DNA of 64,000 bases from Clostridia bacterium (GCA_017409265.1 JAFQSY010000075.1:1-64000); one strand, 5' to 3'; numbered from the stretch's first letter, positions 9,155 through 19,738 are shown. Notes: generated by a model from the sequence alone, not told the origin. Numbers and translations are program-made.

Positions 9155-12100
9155 ATGAAATTAACAAAAAGGTTAGTTGCTGTTGCCTTAGCGATACTGA
9201 TGATTTTTGGCTCATTTTCAGTTGCGATGACCGCAAGTGCGGTCGATGGTACAACATTGGGTATCACAACGAAAATCCTCAGAAACGTTAATAATGCTTG
9301 GATTGAAACAGATAAAGTATTAGCCGGCGAAGATGTAAAATTAGGTGTTTATCTTGACACCGATTATTACGCCGGTGACGGCAACATTTTGTTGTTCTTT
9401 AACAACAATTTTTTTGAAACAACAACAGGTACAACACAGCAGACCCTCACCATTGGTGATACATATAAGGAAGGCACAAGCTACGATATAACCGGTTATT
9501 ATTATATCGGTGCAGGTTTACAGGCTTCAACTGCTGAAAATGCCATGCTTAACTACGGAAAAATTGACAGCGATTATGCAGATGCCCATGAGCCTATATA
9601 TATCAGCTACAAGTTCGGAGAAGATGCCGAAACACAGAAGTTTGACGGCAAAAAGCTTTTCTGCGAAATTCCCCTTAAGGTAAAAAAAGATGCTCCCGCT
9701 GCAGTTGAAGGCTATGGCGAGGCTAAAAAAGAAACAACTGCTTCAACAGACTTCACACGAGGCAGAATTAACGTCATGAAAGGCGAAGCTGGCGGTTATC
9801 CCGAAGAAGCAGTTGATATGTGGAATTGGGATGCAAATCCTGTTTATGAGAGAAAGCCCGTAACCCTTTTCACCAACTGCACAGCTGCATCATTTGATGC
9901 AGACGGCGGTGTGCTTTATTCAGTAACAGACAACGAAGGCAATGTTACCAACTATGATATTCTTTACACAGAAGGCGAAGCAGGAGAGAAGTTTGAGAAC
10001 CTTGTTACCGAAGACGGAGCAAAGGTTGTAACAACTCTTCCCAGCCCCACCAAAGAAGGCTATACCTTTGAAGGTTGGAAGGTAGTCGGTGCTGATGATT
10101 CAACAGCATCAAAGGTTACCGTTTATCCCGAAGCAGACACAGATTATGTTGCTGTCTGGAAGCAGATTGAGGTTGTAGGCAACGAGCTTACCTTCAGAAC
10201 CGAAATCTACAGACAGGATGAAAACGGCAATTGGGTTAAGACCGAAAAGGTTAAGCCCGGCGAAGAAGTTAAGGCTAGACTTTTCATTGATACCGGATAT
10301 CTTGCCGGTGACGGTGACATCATCTTATTCTATGACGGCGATTTCTTTGAGGACAGCTACGAATCAGAGACGGAATATGACCTCAACAAGGAATATGACT
10401 TCAAATTCAATGAGGAATACAGTTCTGATGATAAAAAAATGTTCAACCAGAGCGCAACTGGCGCACCTGCAGCCTATGGACTGACAGGTAAGATGATTAA
10501 GCCTGACGACTCAAACGATGTTATTGAGGATTTGATAGCTGATGAATATATCACATCAAGTTTCTTCGGTCAGCATCCTGCATTAATTGCAAAGTATGAG
10601 TTCCCCGTTGGCTCAAATTGCCAGGTTATCAGCGGCAACGAATGGTTCGTTCAATTTGACCTTAAGGTTAAAGATAATGCCGTTGATGAAGGTGATTTCT
10701 ACATTGTTCCCGAAACAATCGCACAGCCCGGCGAACAGTACTATGCATACATCAACATTCCCATGAGATCTGAAGACAGCGATCTTGCGATGAACGCTGA
10801 TCATATGATGCTTTGGGAAGCTGATATCGAAATCTACAGCACCCCCGTAAGCATTTATAACACAATCACATTCAACGCAAACGGCGGTGAATTTGCAGCT
10901 GACGATACAGAAAATTATGTTATCAGCGGCACTGTCGGCGAAGCAGTGGATTATTCAACAATCCCCGAAATCTCAAGACCCGGCTGGACCTTCATGGGTT
11001 GGATTGATGCATCAGACGATACTCCCACTCTTGAAGAGGCTATGACTGCAGATGAGCTTCCCGCAACAATGACCTATAAGTCAGATAATAAGGATGAGAC
11101 AAAGCTCATTTATAATGCATTCTGGGTAAGCGAAGTTGATATCACCTTCAAGGGAATCAATCCCGAAGATGAAACCGCTTACGAGATCGAAACAATTCCC
11201 GTAACAGCAGGCGAGCCCTTCGTTACTCCTGCAACACCCGAGCTTGCTGGCTATCGCTTTGTCGGTTGGACAACAGAAGTAACATGGAATGATCAGGGCA
11301 AGCTTGTTATTGGCTCTGTTCTTCCGAAGCTTCCCGAGAAGTATCCGACAGTTGACACAACCTATTATGCTATCTTTGATTCAAATGCATATCCTGTCAA
11401 CTATTATGTTCTCGATGCAGATATTGAGAATCCCACACTTGCTGATTTTGAGCTTGTTGCAGAGCTGAATATTGAATATAATACAGTAATCCCCGCAACA
11501 CCTCACGGCTATACTGCTCCTGAAGGCTATGTTCTTTCAGTTGCTTACACAGATGTTTCCTATGCAGATACAATCGTATTTGCAGATGCAAATATGTTTG
11601 TTGCAGGAACAACAATGCCCGCAAGCGAATATAACCTCTATTATAAACTTGAAAGAGGCGAATTTGAGGCTGTATTTGATGCAAACGAAGGCGCATGGGC
11701 AGACGGCGAAACAACGAAGACTGTTTCCGCCCGTTTTGAAGATGCAATCGTTGCTCCCGAAGCTCCTGCTCGCGAAGGCTATGTATTCGCAGGTTGGGAA
11801 CCCAACGTTCAGGTAATGGACGAAGAAGGCAAGACCTTCAAGGCAACATGGAATCCCGATGAGTTCACAGCAACATATTATGTTGACGGTGAACAATACG
11901 GCAAGGCATATGATATCCTCTTCGGCGACGAAATGGATATTCCTGCCGACCCCTATAAGGAAGGCCATGAATTCAAGGGCTGGGCAGATTCAGCAGAGTC
12001 AACAACTCCCGTTGCTATTCCTGCAACAATGCCCGCAAATGATGTAAACTACTACGCTGTATTTGAAGCAATCGAATACACAATCAAGTTTGCAGATACA

Positions 12101-15100
12101 GGCGATGAAACAATTGCTGATATCACTCTTCCCTACGGTACTGAAATCGTTGCTCCCGAAGATCCCACCAGAGAAGGCTACACCTTCAAGGGTTGGGCTG
12201 AAACAAAGAGTGCAACAGCAGATGCAAAGGTAGAGCTTCCCGCAACGATGCCTGTTACACCCAAGCCCGACGGAAAGACCTATTACGGAATCTGGGAAAT
12301 CAACGAGTATACCGTAACATGGATTGTTGACGGCAACGAAACAGTTGTTCCCTACAAATATGCAACGCCTGTCATTAAGGTAGATAATCCCTCAAAGACA
12401 GGTTACACCTTCACAGGCTGGTCACCCGAATTCCCCGAAGAGGGTATGGCAATGCCTGCAAAGGATCTTGAGTTTACAGCAGTATTTACTGCAAACACAT
12501 ACAATGCACTCTTCTTAACCAAAGCTGATGACGAAACTCATGACGGTAGATTCGACAGCGATGATTCAACAGTAATCGTAGTTCCCACCGTATTCAACGA
12601 AAAAATTGTTGCTCCTGCTGAAGTTCCTGTAAGAACAGGTTATACCTTCGCAGGCTGGGATCCCATCGTTGGTGCAATGGACGAAGAAGGCAAGGAATAC
12701 TACGCAGTATGGACTCCCAACGCTGATACAAAGTATACCGTTGAGTTCTATTCAATGGATACAGCAGGTGATTATAAACTCACAGATACACAGACAAGAA
12801 CCGGTACATCCGATTCAGTTATCGACCTTATAATCAGTGCTCCCACAAACTATAAGATTGATAAAGTAAAGAGCACATATGATGACGGTGTCACAATCGC
12901 AGCTGACGGTTCAACAGTAGTAACCGTTTACTTTGAGAGAGATCTCTTCACAATCGCTTTCGACGGTAACGGCGGTACAGTTAACGGCGTAGCATCAGAA
13001 AGCGATGCAAAGCGTTACGGTGCAGCAGTTGCAGTTCCCGTAGTTGAAAGAGAAGGTTATACATTCACAGGCTGGAAGGATGCTGAAGGCAAAGATGTTG
13101 ATGTTAACCTTACCGCAATTGAGAACGTAACTTATATTGCACAGTGGGAAATCAATCAGTACACAATTACCTTCGAAACCGTAGGCGGTACTGAAATTGC
13201 TCCCATCAAGCAGGATTATGCAACAGCAGTTACAGCTCCTGCAGATCCCACAAAGCTTGGTCACACATTCGCAGGCTGGGATAAGGAAATTCCCTCAACA
13301 ATGCCTGCAGAAGATATGACTATCACAGCACAGTGGACTCCTAACATCTATGATGCAACCTTCGACGCAGGCGACGGCAAGTTTGCAGATGATTCAACTA
13401 TCGCAACAGTTCCCGGCGTAACATTCGGAGAAGATATTACAGCTCCCACAGAAAAGCCCGAAAAAGAAGGCTATACATTCACAGGCTGGCTTGATGCAGA
13501 CGGCAACCCCGTAGGCACAATGGATGCAGAAGGCAAGGCATTCTTTGCACAGTGGGAAATCAACCAGTACACAATCACCTTTGATACAAAGGGCGGTACT
13601 GAAATTGCTCCCATCAAGCAGGATTATGCAACAGCAGTTACTGCTCCTGCTGATCCCGAGAGGGAAGGCCATACCTTCGCAGGTTGGGATGTAGAGGTTC
13701 CCTCAACAATGCCCGCGGAAGATATAACAATCACAGCAAAGTGGGATGTTAATCCTTATGATGCAATCTTCGATGCAGGCGAAGGTGTATTCGAGTCAAC
13801 AGGCGTTGCAACAGAAACCGTTCCCGTTGATTATGATACAGCTATCACCGCTCCTGACGAAGAGCCTACAAAGACCGGCTATACCTTCGCAGGTTGGGAA
13901 GATGAAGACGGCAACATCATCTCCGCAGGTGCAAACGCAGGCAAGATGGATGCTGACGGAGAAACCTTCACAGCAACATGGACTCCCAACGAAGATACAG
14001 AGTACACAGTAATTGTCAAGGATGTCGATACAGACGCTGTACTCAAAGAAGTCCTCAAGACAGGTACAACCGACAACGCTATTGAAGTTGTTGAATCTGT
14101 TCCCGATCCTGCAGCAGACAAGACAGAGTATGTTCTCTTTGAAGATGTAGATGTCAATGGATATCACCTCTTTGAAAATGCTGCTAATGATCTTACAGGC
14201 AAAACCGTTGCTCCCGATGGCTCAACAGTTGTAACTCTTTACTATGCAGTAACCGAGTATACAGTTGTTTATGATGCAAACGGCGGTGCTTATGCAGACG
14301 GAACCAAGGAAATTTCAAAGGTTCTTCCTTACGGTGCATCAACATCGGCAAACGCTCCCATCGCTCCCACAAGAGAAGGCTACACCTTCGATAAGTGGCT
14401 CGGTAATCCCACAGTTCCCGAAAACGGAACAACAATGAGAGCTAATTGGACTCCCAACAAGTATACAATTAATTGGGATACCAACGGTGAAGTAGCTGAA
14501 GGCACAATCAAAGAAGAGTATGAATATACTGCTCTTATCAACAAGAAGGTAGCTGATCCAAGAGAAGGCTACAAATTCGTTGAATGGGTAGATGAGAATG
14601 GTGTTGCAATCACCATTCCCGACAATATGCCCGCAAAGAATCTCACTATCATCGCTAAATACGAGTTAGAGAGCTTCACAATCAACTTCAATTCAAACGG
14701 CGGCTCAGCAGTTGATCCCATTACACAGGATTACGGCACAACCATCAAGGCTCCCGCAGATCCCACCAAGGAAGGCTATAAGTTTGAAGGCTGGTCACCC
14801 GACCTTCCCACAACAATGCCCGATCTCGGTGAAACAGGCGATTCAACAACCGTTACCGCACAGTGGTCAAAGAACAGCTACAATGTTAACTACTTTGTAA
14901 AGAATCCTGAAACAGGCAAGTTCGGCGAAGCAGTTGCAACAGCAACAGTTGCTTACGAAGATCCTATTTCAACTGTATTCACTTACAAAGCTCCCACAGG
15001 TTACTCACTTGTTGCCGTAGCTTACACAGACACAGATCTCACAGCTCCTCTTGCAACAGGTGTAACAATGCCCGCAAACGATGTAAATCTCTACTATGAC

Positions 15101-18100
15101 GTAATTGCAAACGAATATGATGCAATATTCAATGCAAATGACGGCGCATGGGCAGACGGCGAAAAGTCAAAGACTGTTAAGGCTGCATATAACGATGTTA
15201 TCAAAACTCCTGCAGATCCTTCAAGAACCGGCTATGAGTTCGCAGGTTGGGATCCCGTTGTTGGTACAATGAATGCCGAAGGCAAGACCTTTGAAGCAAA
15301 ATGGGAACCCAAGACCTATACCGTAACTTATAAGGCAAACGGCGGCGCATGGGGCAAAGACGAAGCAATGGAAACAACCAAGACATTTGATGTTGTTTTC
15401 GGCACAGCAGTAACAGCTCCCGATGCCGATCCCACAAGAACGGGCTACAACTTCAAGGGCTGGGATAATAAAGCTCCCGCAACAATGCCTGCTGAAGACC
15501 TCGTATTTACAGCTCAGTGGGAAATCAAGACAGCAAAAGTAATCTTCAAGAACGGTGACGAAACAGTTAAGACTGTTTCCGGCAACTACGGCGATGCTGT
15601 TGAAGCTCCCGCAGATCCCGTTAAGGAAGGCCACACCTTCAAGGGTTGGGATAAGACAGTTCCCGCAACAATTCCCGAAGCTGATGTAACTATCAATGCA
15701 ACATGGGAAAAGAACTCCTATGATGTAATCTGGAGTGTTGATGGCGTAACAACAATCATTAAGGATGTTCCTTATGACACCGTAATTGATAAGTCAAAGG
15801 CTCCTGCAACCGAAAAGGTTGGTTATGACTTTACAGGCTGGAACGGCTACACAGACGGCATGAAGATGCCTGCTAACGATGTAACCTTCACAGCAGCCTA
15901 TACTCCCAAGACCTTCACCGTAACATTTGATGCTAACGGAGGTGCATGGGATAACGGCGATACAGAACAGACTGTTACAGACGCTTACGGTGCAGAGCTT
16001 AAGGCTCCCGTAGCTCCCGGCAGAACAGGCTACACCTTCCAGACATGGTCACCTTCAGTTCCCACAACAATCCCTGCTGAAAATGCAACATATAAGGCAA
16101 TCTGGACAACTGCAGGTAAGGTTGACTACACAGTAGAAACCTATTACATGAATACCGTAGGAACATATGACGAGGTTGATCCCGTTGTAACAGGCGGTAC
16201 CGCAACAATCGATGCATATGTTAAGATTCCCGTAGACACAGCTCCTGAAGGCTTCACTTATGATGCTGATGAAGCTAACTACATCGAAGGTGTTGTAAAG
16301 GGCGACGGCTCAACGGTATTCAAGGTATACTACGAGAGAAACACTTACACAATCAAGTTCGTTGGTAATGAAGGCACAATCAACGGCACCCCCGAACAGA
16401 GTGCAGATTATTACTACGGAACAACAGTTGTTGAACCCGTACCTGTAAGAACAGGCTACAACTTCATCGGTTGGGCAGATGCTGCTGAAAACGGCAACAA
16501 AGTTGCAGTCGAAGTAACAGCTATTGCAGATGCTACTTACTACGCACAGTGGGAAGAAGCAACTTATACCGCAACTTTCAAGGCACTTCCCGGTGCATTT
16601 GAAGATGGTGAAACAACCGACACAACAGAGTTTGTTTACGGCAATGCAATCGCAGAGCCCGCAGATAAGCCTGTAAGAGACGGTTATACCTTTGATAAGT
16701 GGGTTGACGAAAAGACAGGCAAGACTCCTGCTGAACTCGGTACAGAAGTTGCTGACGATGTAACCTTCATCGCAACATGGAATGAGATTTACTACGACAT
16801 AGTATTCTATACCGATGAAACTCTTGATGCTGCAACAGCAACAACAATCAGAGTTCTTTACAACGGTGAATACAGCATTCCCATTGATCCTGAAAAGACA
16901 GGTTACAGCTTTGCAGGCTGGAACAAGGTTATTGACGGCGAAGCATCAAATCTTTCCGGCAATCTTGGCATAGCAGGCTCAAAGAAGATAAAGGATACTC
17001 TTGGCAAGGAAGAATATTACGCAACATGGGATGTAAACGATGTTAACCTTGTTTATATGTCAAACGGCGGTATATTTGCTGACGATTCAAACAGAATCAC
17101 TTATAAGGTTCCCTTCGGAACACCTAAGGCTGACATGCCTGTTCCTGAAGAACCCACAAGAGAGGGCTATACCTTCAATAACTACAACATTGAGCTTCCT
17201 GCAACAATGCCCGCAACTCCGGTTAACCTTCTTGCACAGTGGACTGCAAACGAATATGACGTAGTATTCGATGCAGGCGAAGGCGTATTTGATAACGGTA
17301 CTGAAGATACTTCAGATGACGTTCCCACAAGAACAGAAGATGTTATCTATGAACAGCAGTCTGCATTTGCTCCCGATGAAGAGCCTGTAAGACCCGGTTA
17401 TGAATTTGGCGGTTGGACAGACGGCGAAAACACCTACTATCCCGGCGAAGAAATTCCCATGGTAGCAGATGATGTTAAGCTTGATGCTGTCTGGACTGCA
17501 GTTGATTCAGCTTACACAGTTAACCACATCTACATGGATGTAAACGGCACTTATGACGATGCAGAAGTTGTTACTGAAAACCTTACAGGTACAACAGACA
17601 CAACAGCAACTGCAACCGAGAAGGCAAAGGATAACTTCACATTTGATGCAGCTGCATCAACAGTTGAAGGCACTATCACAGGTGACGGTAAGCTTACTCT
17701 TGAACTCTATTATGTACGCGAAAAGAACACCGTAACCATCTATGATAAAGACGGCAACGTTCTTGATACAGAAGAAGTTTACTTCGATGCTCCTCTCAAC
17801 GTTGAAAATCCCACCAAGGAAGGCTACACCTTCGCAGGTTGGACAGATGCTGAAGACAACCCCGTAGATGTTCCCGCAACAATGCCTGGCGATAAGCTTG
17901 ACATTTACGAGAGCTGGACACTTAACAGCTATGACGTAACATTCGATGCAAACACAGGCGCATGGGCAGACGGCGATAAGGTCAAGACTGTTGAAACAAA
18001 CTATGGCTCAGCAGTAACAGCTCCTGCAACTGATCCTATTAAGGCAGGCCATACCTTCAAGGGTTGGTTTGATGCAAAGGAAAACGGCAACTCCGTTGAT

Positions 18101-19738
18101 ACTTACACATCAATGCCTGAACTTGCAGAAGGCGAAACACTTACCTTCTATGCAAGATGGGAAGCAAACAAGAACGATTACACAATCGAGATTTATGAAA
18201 TGAATCCCGACGGAACAATGCCCACAGAGCCTACCTCAATGGTAATTAACAATGCTCTTGTTGGTGAAACGGTTAAGGCGAATGTAACAGTTCCCGCAGG
18301 CTTCACTCTTGACGAAGCAAACAGCGAGCTCGAAGGTGTTGTTCCTGAAGAAGGCGAGCTTGTTCTTAAGGTTGTTCTTGTAAGAGCTCCTCATAAGTTC
18401 ACAGCAATCGTTGACGGCAAAGCAATTGTTGACAGTGTTGAATATTACTTTGACCAGACAGTTGTACAGGTTGCAACTCCCACAAAGGACGGCTACACCT
18501 TTGCAGGTTGGTCAACAACAGCACCGGGCGGTATAATTGAAGAAGGTGCAGTTGCTGATACAGTTTATCCCGCAAGAATGCCCAACAACGATGTTACAAT
18601 CTATGGCGTATGGTCAACCAACAGCTATAATGCAATATTCGATGCAGGCAACGGTATGTTCCAGAACGGAACAGAGGATCCGGCAGACGATAAGCCTGTT
18701 GTATCAACACCCGTAGCTTTCGGCGATAAGATTTATGCTCCCACAGAGGTTCCTGTTCAGGAAGGCTTTGAGTTCGGCGGCTGGAAGGATAAGGACGGTA
18801 ACGTTCACGAACCCGGCGCTGAAGTCGGAACAATGGGTAAGGACGGCGCAAGCTTCGAGGCAGTATGGAATAAGTCAAGCTTCACAGCAACATTCTATGG
18901 CTATGAAGCACTCGCAGAAACACCCTATAAGTCAGAAAATGCAACAATGATGATCGGCGGCGAGCCCAAGACTTATGCTTACGGCGAAACAATCGAATTC
19001 CCTGCAGCTCCTACAAATATTGATGACAGATACTATACCTTCATTGGCTGGTCAAAGACTGAAGGCGGCAAAGCTTTGACAAATTCAGAGCTTTTCACCC
19101 AGACAATGCCTGCTGAAGATGTAATCTACTACGCTGTTTATGAGCGTGTAAAGGTTCAGCTTATCCCCAATGATGATGCTGATTATTGGACCAATAACGG
19201 TCTTGCATGCTCAACAGTTATCGACAGAGCCGGCGGCACAGTTGATGATTACGATGAAGCAACAAGCACATGGTATGTATACGGTCTTACCGACAGAATG
19301 ACCATTGATGCACGAAGAGATGAAAAGAGACCTGATACTTATGTTGATGTCAGCGGCGACGGTTACTACAAAGTTGTTGATTACAAGGTAAGAGAAGGCT
19401 CTGTTGGTACAGGTACCGTAATCGAAGTCTACGATAGAAACGAAACCCAAGATACTTCCGACGACATTCTTGTTGAAAGCTTCTGGATTATCGTTTACGG
19501 CGATCTTAACGGCGACGGCGCAATTTCCAATACTGACTATTCAATTGCACAGGCTGAAGTAGCTCAGGATACAAGCTGGAGCTATACGTTCTCACCTGAA
19601 TATTGCCACTATAAGGCAAAGGCTGCAAACATAAGCGGTGATAACAACTTCTCCATTACTGACGCAGCTCAGATCAACTACTTCGTACTTGGTACAGTTG
19701 ATATCAATCAGGCAACAGGTTGCGTAACATCCAAATAA
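9155..19738 (+). CDS. Giant secreted InlB/MucBP-repeat protein with dockerin-like C-terminus (about 3527 aa)
   Basis: The frame opens at 9092, but the ATG at 9155 has AAGGAGG eight bases upstream and begins the signal peptide MKLTKRLVAVALAILMIF..TASA, so it is chosen. Two related N-terminal domains follow (TKILRNVNNAWIETDKVLAG and TEIYRQDENGNWVKTEKVKPG, each with AGDG(N/D)I(L/I)LF(F/Y)). About 33 InlB-B repeats with about five interspersed MucBP-like units make up most of the protein. The end has VKVQLIP, GTGTVIEVYDR, then dockerin-like loops GDLNGDGAISNTD and ANISGDNNFSITD. The first loop continues YSIAQAEV exactly as in the 2313-residue neighbour, suggesting the same binding partner. Expected mass is near 380 kDa. 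It is probably an extracellular surface component; function unknown. A terminator follows at 19753. Confidence 0.85.
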   Translation: MKLTKRLVAVALAILMIFGSFSVAMTASAVDGTTLGITTKILRNVNNAWIETDKVLAGEDVKLGVYLDTDYYAGDGNILLFFNNNFFETTTGTTQQTLTIGDTYKEGTSYDITGYYYIGAGLQASTAENAMLNYGKIDSDYADAHEPIYISYKFGEDAETQKFDGKKLFCEIPLKVKKDAPAAVEGYGEAKKETTASTDFTRGRINVMKGEAGGYPEEAVDMWNWDANPVYERKPVTLFTNCTAASFDADGGVLYSVTDNEGNVTNYDILYTEGEAGEKFENLVTEDGAKVVTTLPSPTKEGYTFEGWKVVGADDSTASKVTVYPEADTDYVAVWKQIEVVGNELTFRTEIYRQDENGNWVKTEKVKPGEEVKARLFIDTGYLAGDGDIILFYDGDFFEDSYESETEYDLNKEYDFKFNEEYSSDDKKMFNQSATGAPAAYGLTGKMIKPDDSNDVIEDLIADEYITSSFFGQHPALIAKYEFPVGSNCQVISGNEWFVQFDLKVKDNAVDEGDFYIVPETIAQPGEQYYAYINIPMRSEDSDLAMNADHMMLWEADIEIYSTPVSIYNTITFNANGGEFAADDTENYVISGTVGEAVDYSTIPEISRPGWTFMGWIDASDDTPTLEEAMTADELPATMTYKSDNKDETKLIYNAFWVSEVDITFKGINPEDETAYEIETIPVTAGEPFVTPATPELAGYRFVGWTTEVTWNDQGKLVIGSVLPKLPEKYPTVDTTYYAIFDSNAYPVNYYVLDADIENPTLADFELVAELNIEYNTVIPATPHGYTAPEGYVLSVAYTDVSYADTIVFADANMFVAGTTMPASEYNLYYKLERGEFEAVFDANEGAWADGETTKTVSARFEDAIVAPEAPAREGYVFAGWEPNVQVMDEEGKTFKATWNPDEFTATYYVDGEQYGKAYDILFGDEMDIPADPYKEGHEFKGWADSAESTTPVAIPATMPANDVNYYAVFEAIEYTIKFADTGDETIADITLPYGTEIVAPEDPTREGYTFKGWAETKSATADAKVELPATMPVTPKPDGKTYYGIWEINEYTVTWIVDGNETVVPYKYATPVIKVDNPSKTGYTFTGWSPEFPEEGMAMPAKDLEFTAVFTANTYNALFLTKADDETHDGRFDSDDSTVIVVPTVFNEKIVAPAEVPVRTGYTFAGWDPIVGAMDEEGKEYYAVWTPNADTKYTVEFYSMDTAGDYKLTDTQTRTGTSDSVIDLIISAPTNYKIDKVKSTYDDGVTIAADGSTVVTVYFERDLFTIAFDGNGGTVNGVASESDAKRYGAAVAVPVVEREGYTFTGWKDAEGKDVDVNLTAIENVTYIAQWEINQYTITFETVGGTEIAPIKQDYATAVTAPADPTKLGHTFAGWDKEIPSTMPAEDMTITAQWTPNIYDATFDAGDGKFADDSTIATVPGVTFGEDITAPTEKPEKEGYTFTGWLDADGNPVGTMDAEGKAFFAQWEINQYTITFDTKGGTEIAPIKQDYATAVTAPADPEREGHTFAGWDVEVPSTMPAEDITITAKWDVNPYDAIFDAGEGVFESTGVATETVPVDYDTAITAPDEEPTKTGYTFAGWEDEDGNIISAGANAGKMDADGETFTATWTPNEDTEYTVIVKDVDTDAVLKEVLKTGTTDNAIEVVESVPDPAADKTEYVLFEDVDVNGYHLFENAANDLTGKTVAPDGSTVVTLYYAVTEYTVVYDANGGAYADGTKEISKVLPYGASTSANAPIAPTREGYTFDKWLGNPTVPENGTTMRANWTPNKYTINWDTNGEVAEGTIKEEYEYTALINKKVADPREGYKFVEWVDENGVAITIPDNMPAKNLTIIAKYELESFTINFNSNGGSAVDPITQDYGTTIKAPADPTKEGYKFEGWSPDLPTTMPDLGETGDSTTVTAQWSKNSYNVNYFVKNPETGKFGEAVATATVAYEDPISTVFTYKAPTGYSLVAVAYTDTDLTAPLATGVTMPANDVNLYYDVIANEYDAIFNANDGAWADGEKSKTVKAAYNDVIKTPADPSRTGYEFAGWDPVVGTMNAEGKTFEAKWEPKTYTVTYKANGGAWGKDEAMETTKTFDVVFGTAVTAPDADPTRTGYNFKGWDNKAPATMPAEDLVFTAQWEIKTAKVIFKNGDETVKTVSGNYGDAVEAPADPVKEGHTFKGWDKTVPATIPEADVTINATWEKNSYDVIWSVDGVTTIIKDVPYDTVIDKSKAPATEKVGYDFTGWNGYTDGMKMPANDVTFTAAYTPKTFTVTFDANGGAWDNGDTEQTVTDAYGAELKAPVAPGRTGYTFQTWSPSVPTTIPAENATYKAIWTTAGKVDYTVETYYMNTVGTYDEVDPVVTGGTATIDAYVKIPVDTAPEGFTYDADEANYIEGVVKGDGSTVFKVYYERNTYTIKFVGNEGTINGTPEQSADYYYGTTVVEPVPVRTGYNFIGWADAAENGNKVAVEVTAIADATYYAQWEEATYTATFKALPGAFEDGETTDTTEFVYGNAIAEPADKPVRDGYTFDKWVDEKTGKTPAELGTEVADDVTFIATWNEIYYDIVFYTDETLDAATATTIRVLYNGEYSIPIDPEKTGYSFAGWNKVIDGEASNLSGNLGIAGSKKIKDTLGKEEYYATWDVNDVNLVYMSNGGIFADDSNRITYKVPFGTPKADMPVPEEPTREGYTFNNYNIELPATMPATPVNLLAQWTANEYDVVFDAGEGVFDNGTEDTSDDVPTRTEDVIYEQQSAFAPDEEPVRPGYEFGGWTDGENTYYPGEEIPMVADDVKLDAVWTAVDSAYTVNHIYMDVNGTYDDAEVVTENLTGTTDTTATATEKAKDNFTFDAAASTVEGTITGDGKLTLELYYVREKNTVTIYDKDGNVLDTEEVYFDAPLNVENPTKEGYTFAGWTDAEDNPVDVPATMPGDKLDIYESWTLNSYDVTFDANTGAWADGDKVKTVETNYGSAVTAPATDPIKAGHTFKGWFDAKENGNSVDTYTSMPELAEGETLTFYARWEANKNDYTIEIYEMNPDGTMPTEPTSMVINNALVGETVKANVTVPAGFTLDEANSELEGVVPEEGELVLKVVLVRAPHKFTAIVDGKAIVDSVEYYFDQTVVQVATPTKDGYTFAGWSTTAPGGIIEEGAVADTVYPARMPNNDVTIYGVWSTNSYNAIFDAGNGMFQNGTEDPADDKPVVSTPVAFGDKIYAPTEVPVQEGFEFGGWKDKDGNVHEPGAEVGTMGKDGASFEAVWNKSSFTATFYGYEALAETPYKSENATMMIGGEPKTYAYGETIEFPAAPTNIDDRYYTFIGWSKTEGGKALTNSELFTQTMPAEDVIYYAVYERVKVQLIPNDDADYWTNNGLACSTVIDRAGGTVDDYDEATSTWYVYGLTDRMTIDARRDEKRPDTYVDVSGDGYYKVVDYKVREGSVGTGTVIEVYDRNETQDTSDDILVESFWIIVYGDLNGDGAISNTDYSIAQAEVAQDTSWSYTFSPEYCHYKAKAANISGDNNFSITDAAQINYFVLGTVDINQATGCVTSK
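13143..13958 (+). repeat. 408-bp two-module duplication in the giant gene
   Basis: The segments 13143-13550 and 13551-13958 are in-frame direct repeats with a 408-bp (136-residue) period. Each carries one QYTITF..GGTEIAPIKQDYATAVTAPADP unit and one YDAxFDAGxG unit. The first unit is almost identical at DNA level in both copies; the second has drifted. It shows expansion by pairs of modules, unlike the single-module duplication in the upstream gene. Confidence 0.8.

Noticed and set aside
5823-13958. Regularly spaced repeats that might be a CRISPR array
   Set aside because: The repeats are in-frame protein modules of 62 or 136 codons with no short repeat/spacer structure and no cas genes.
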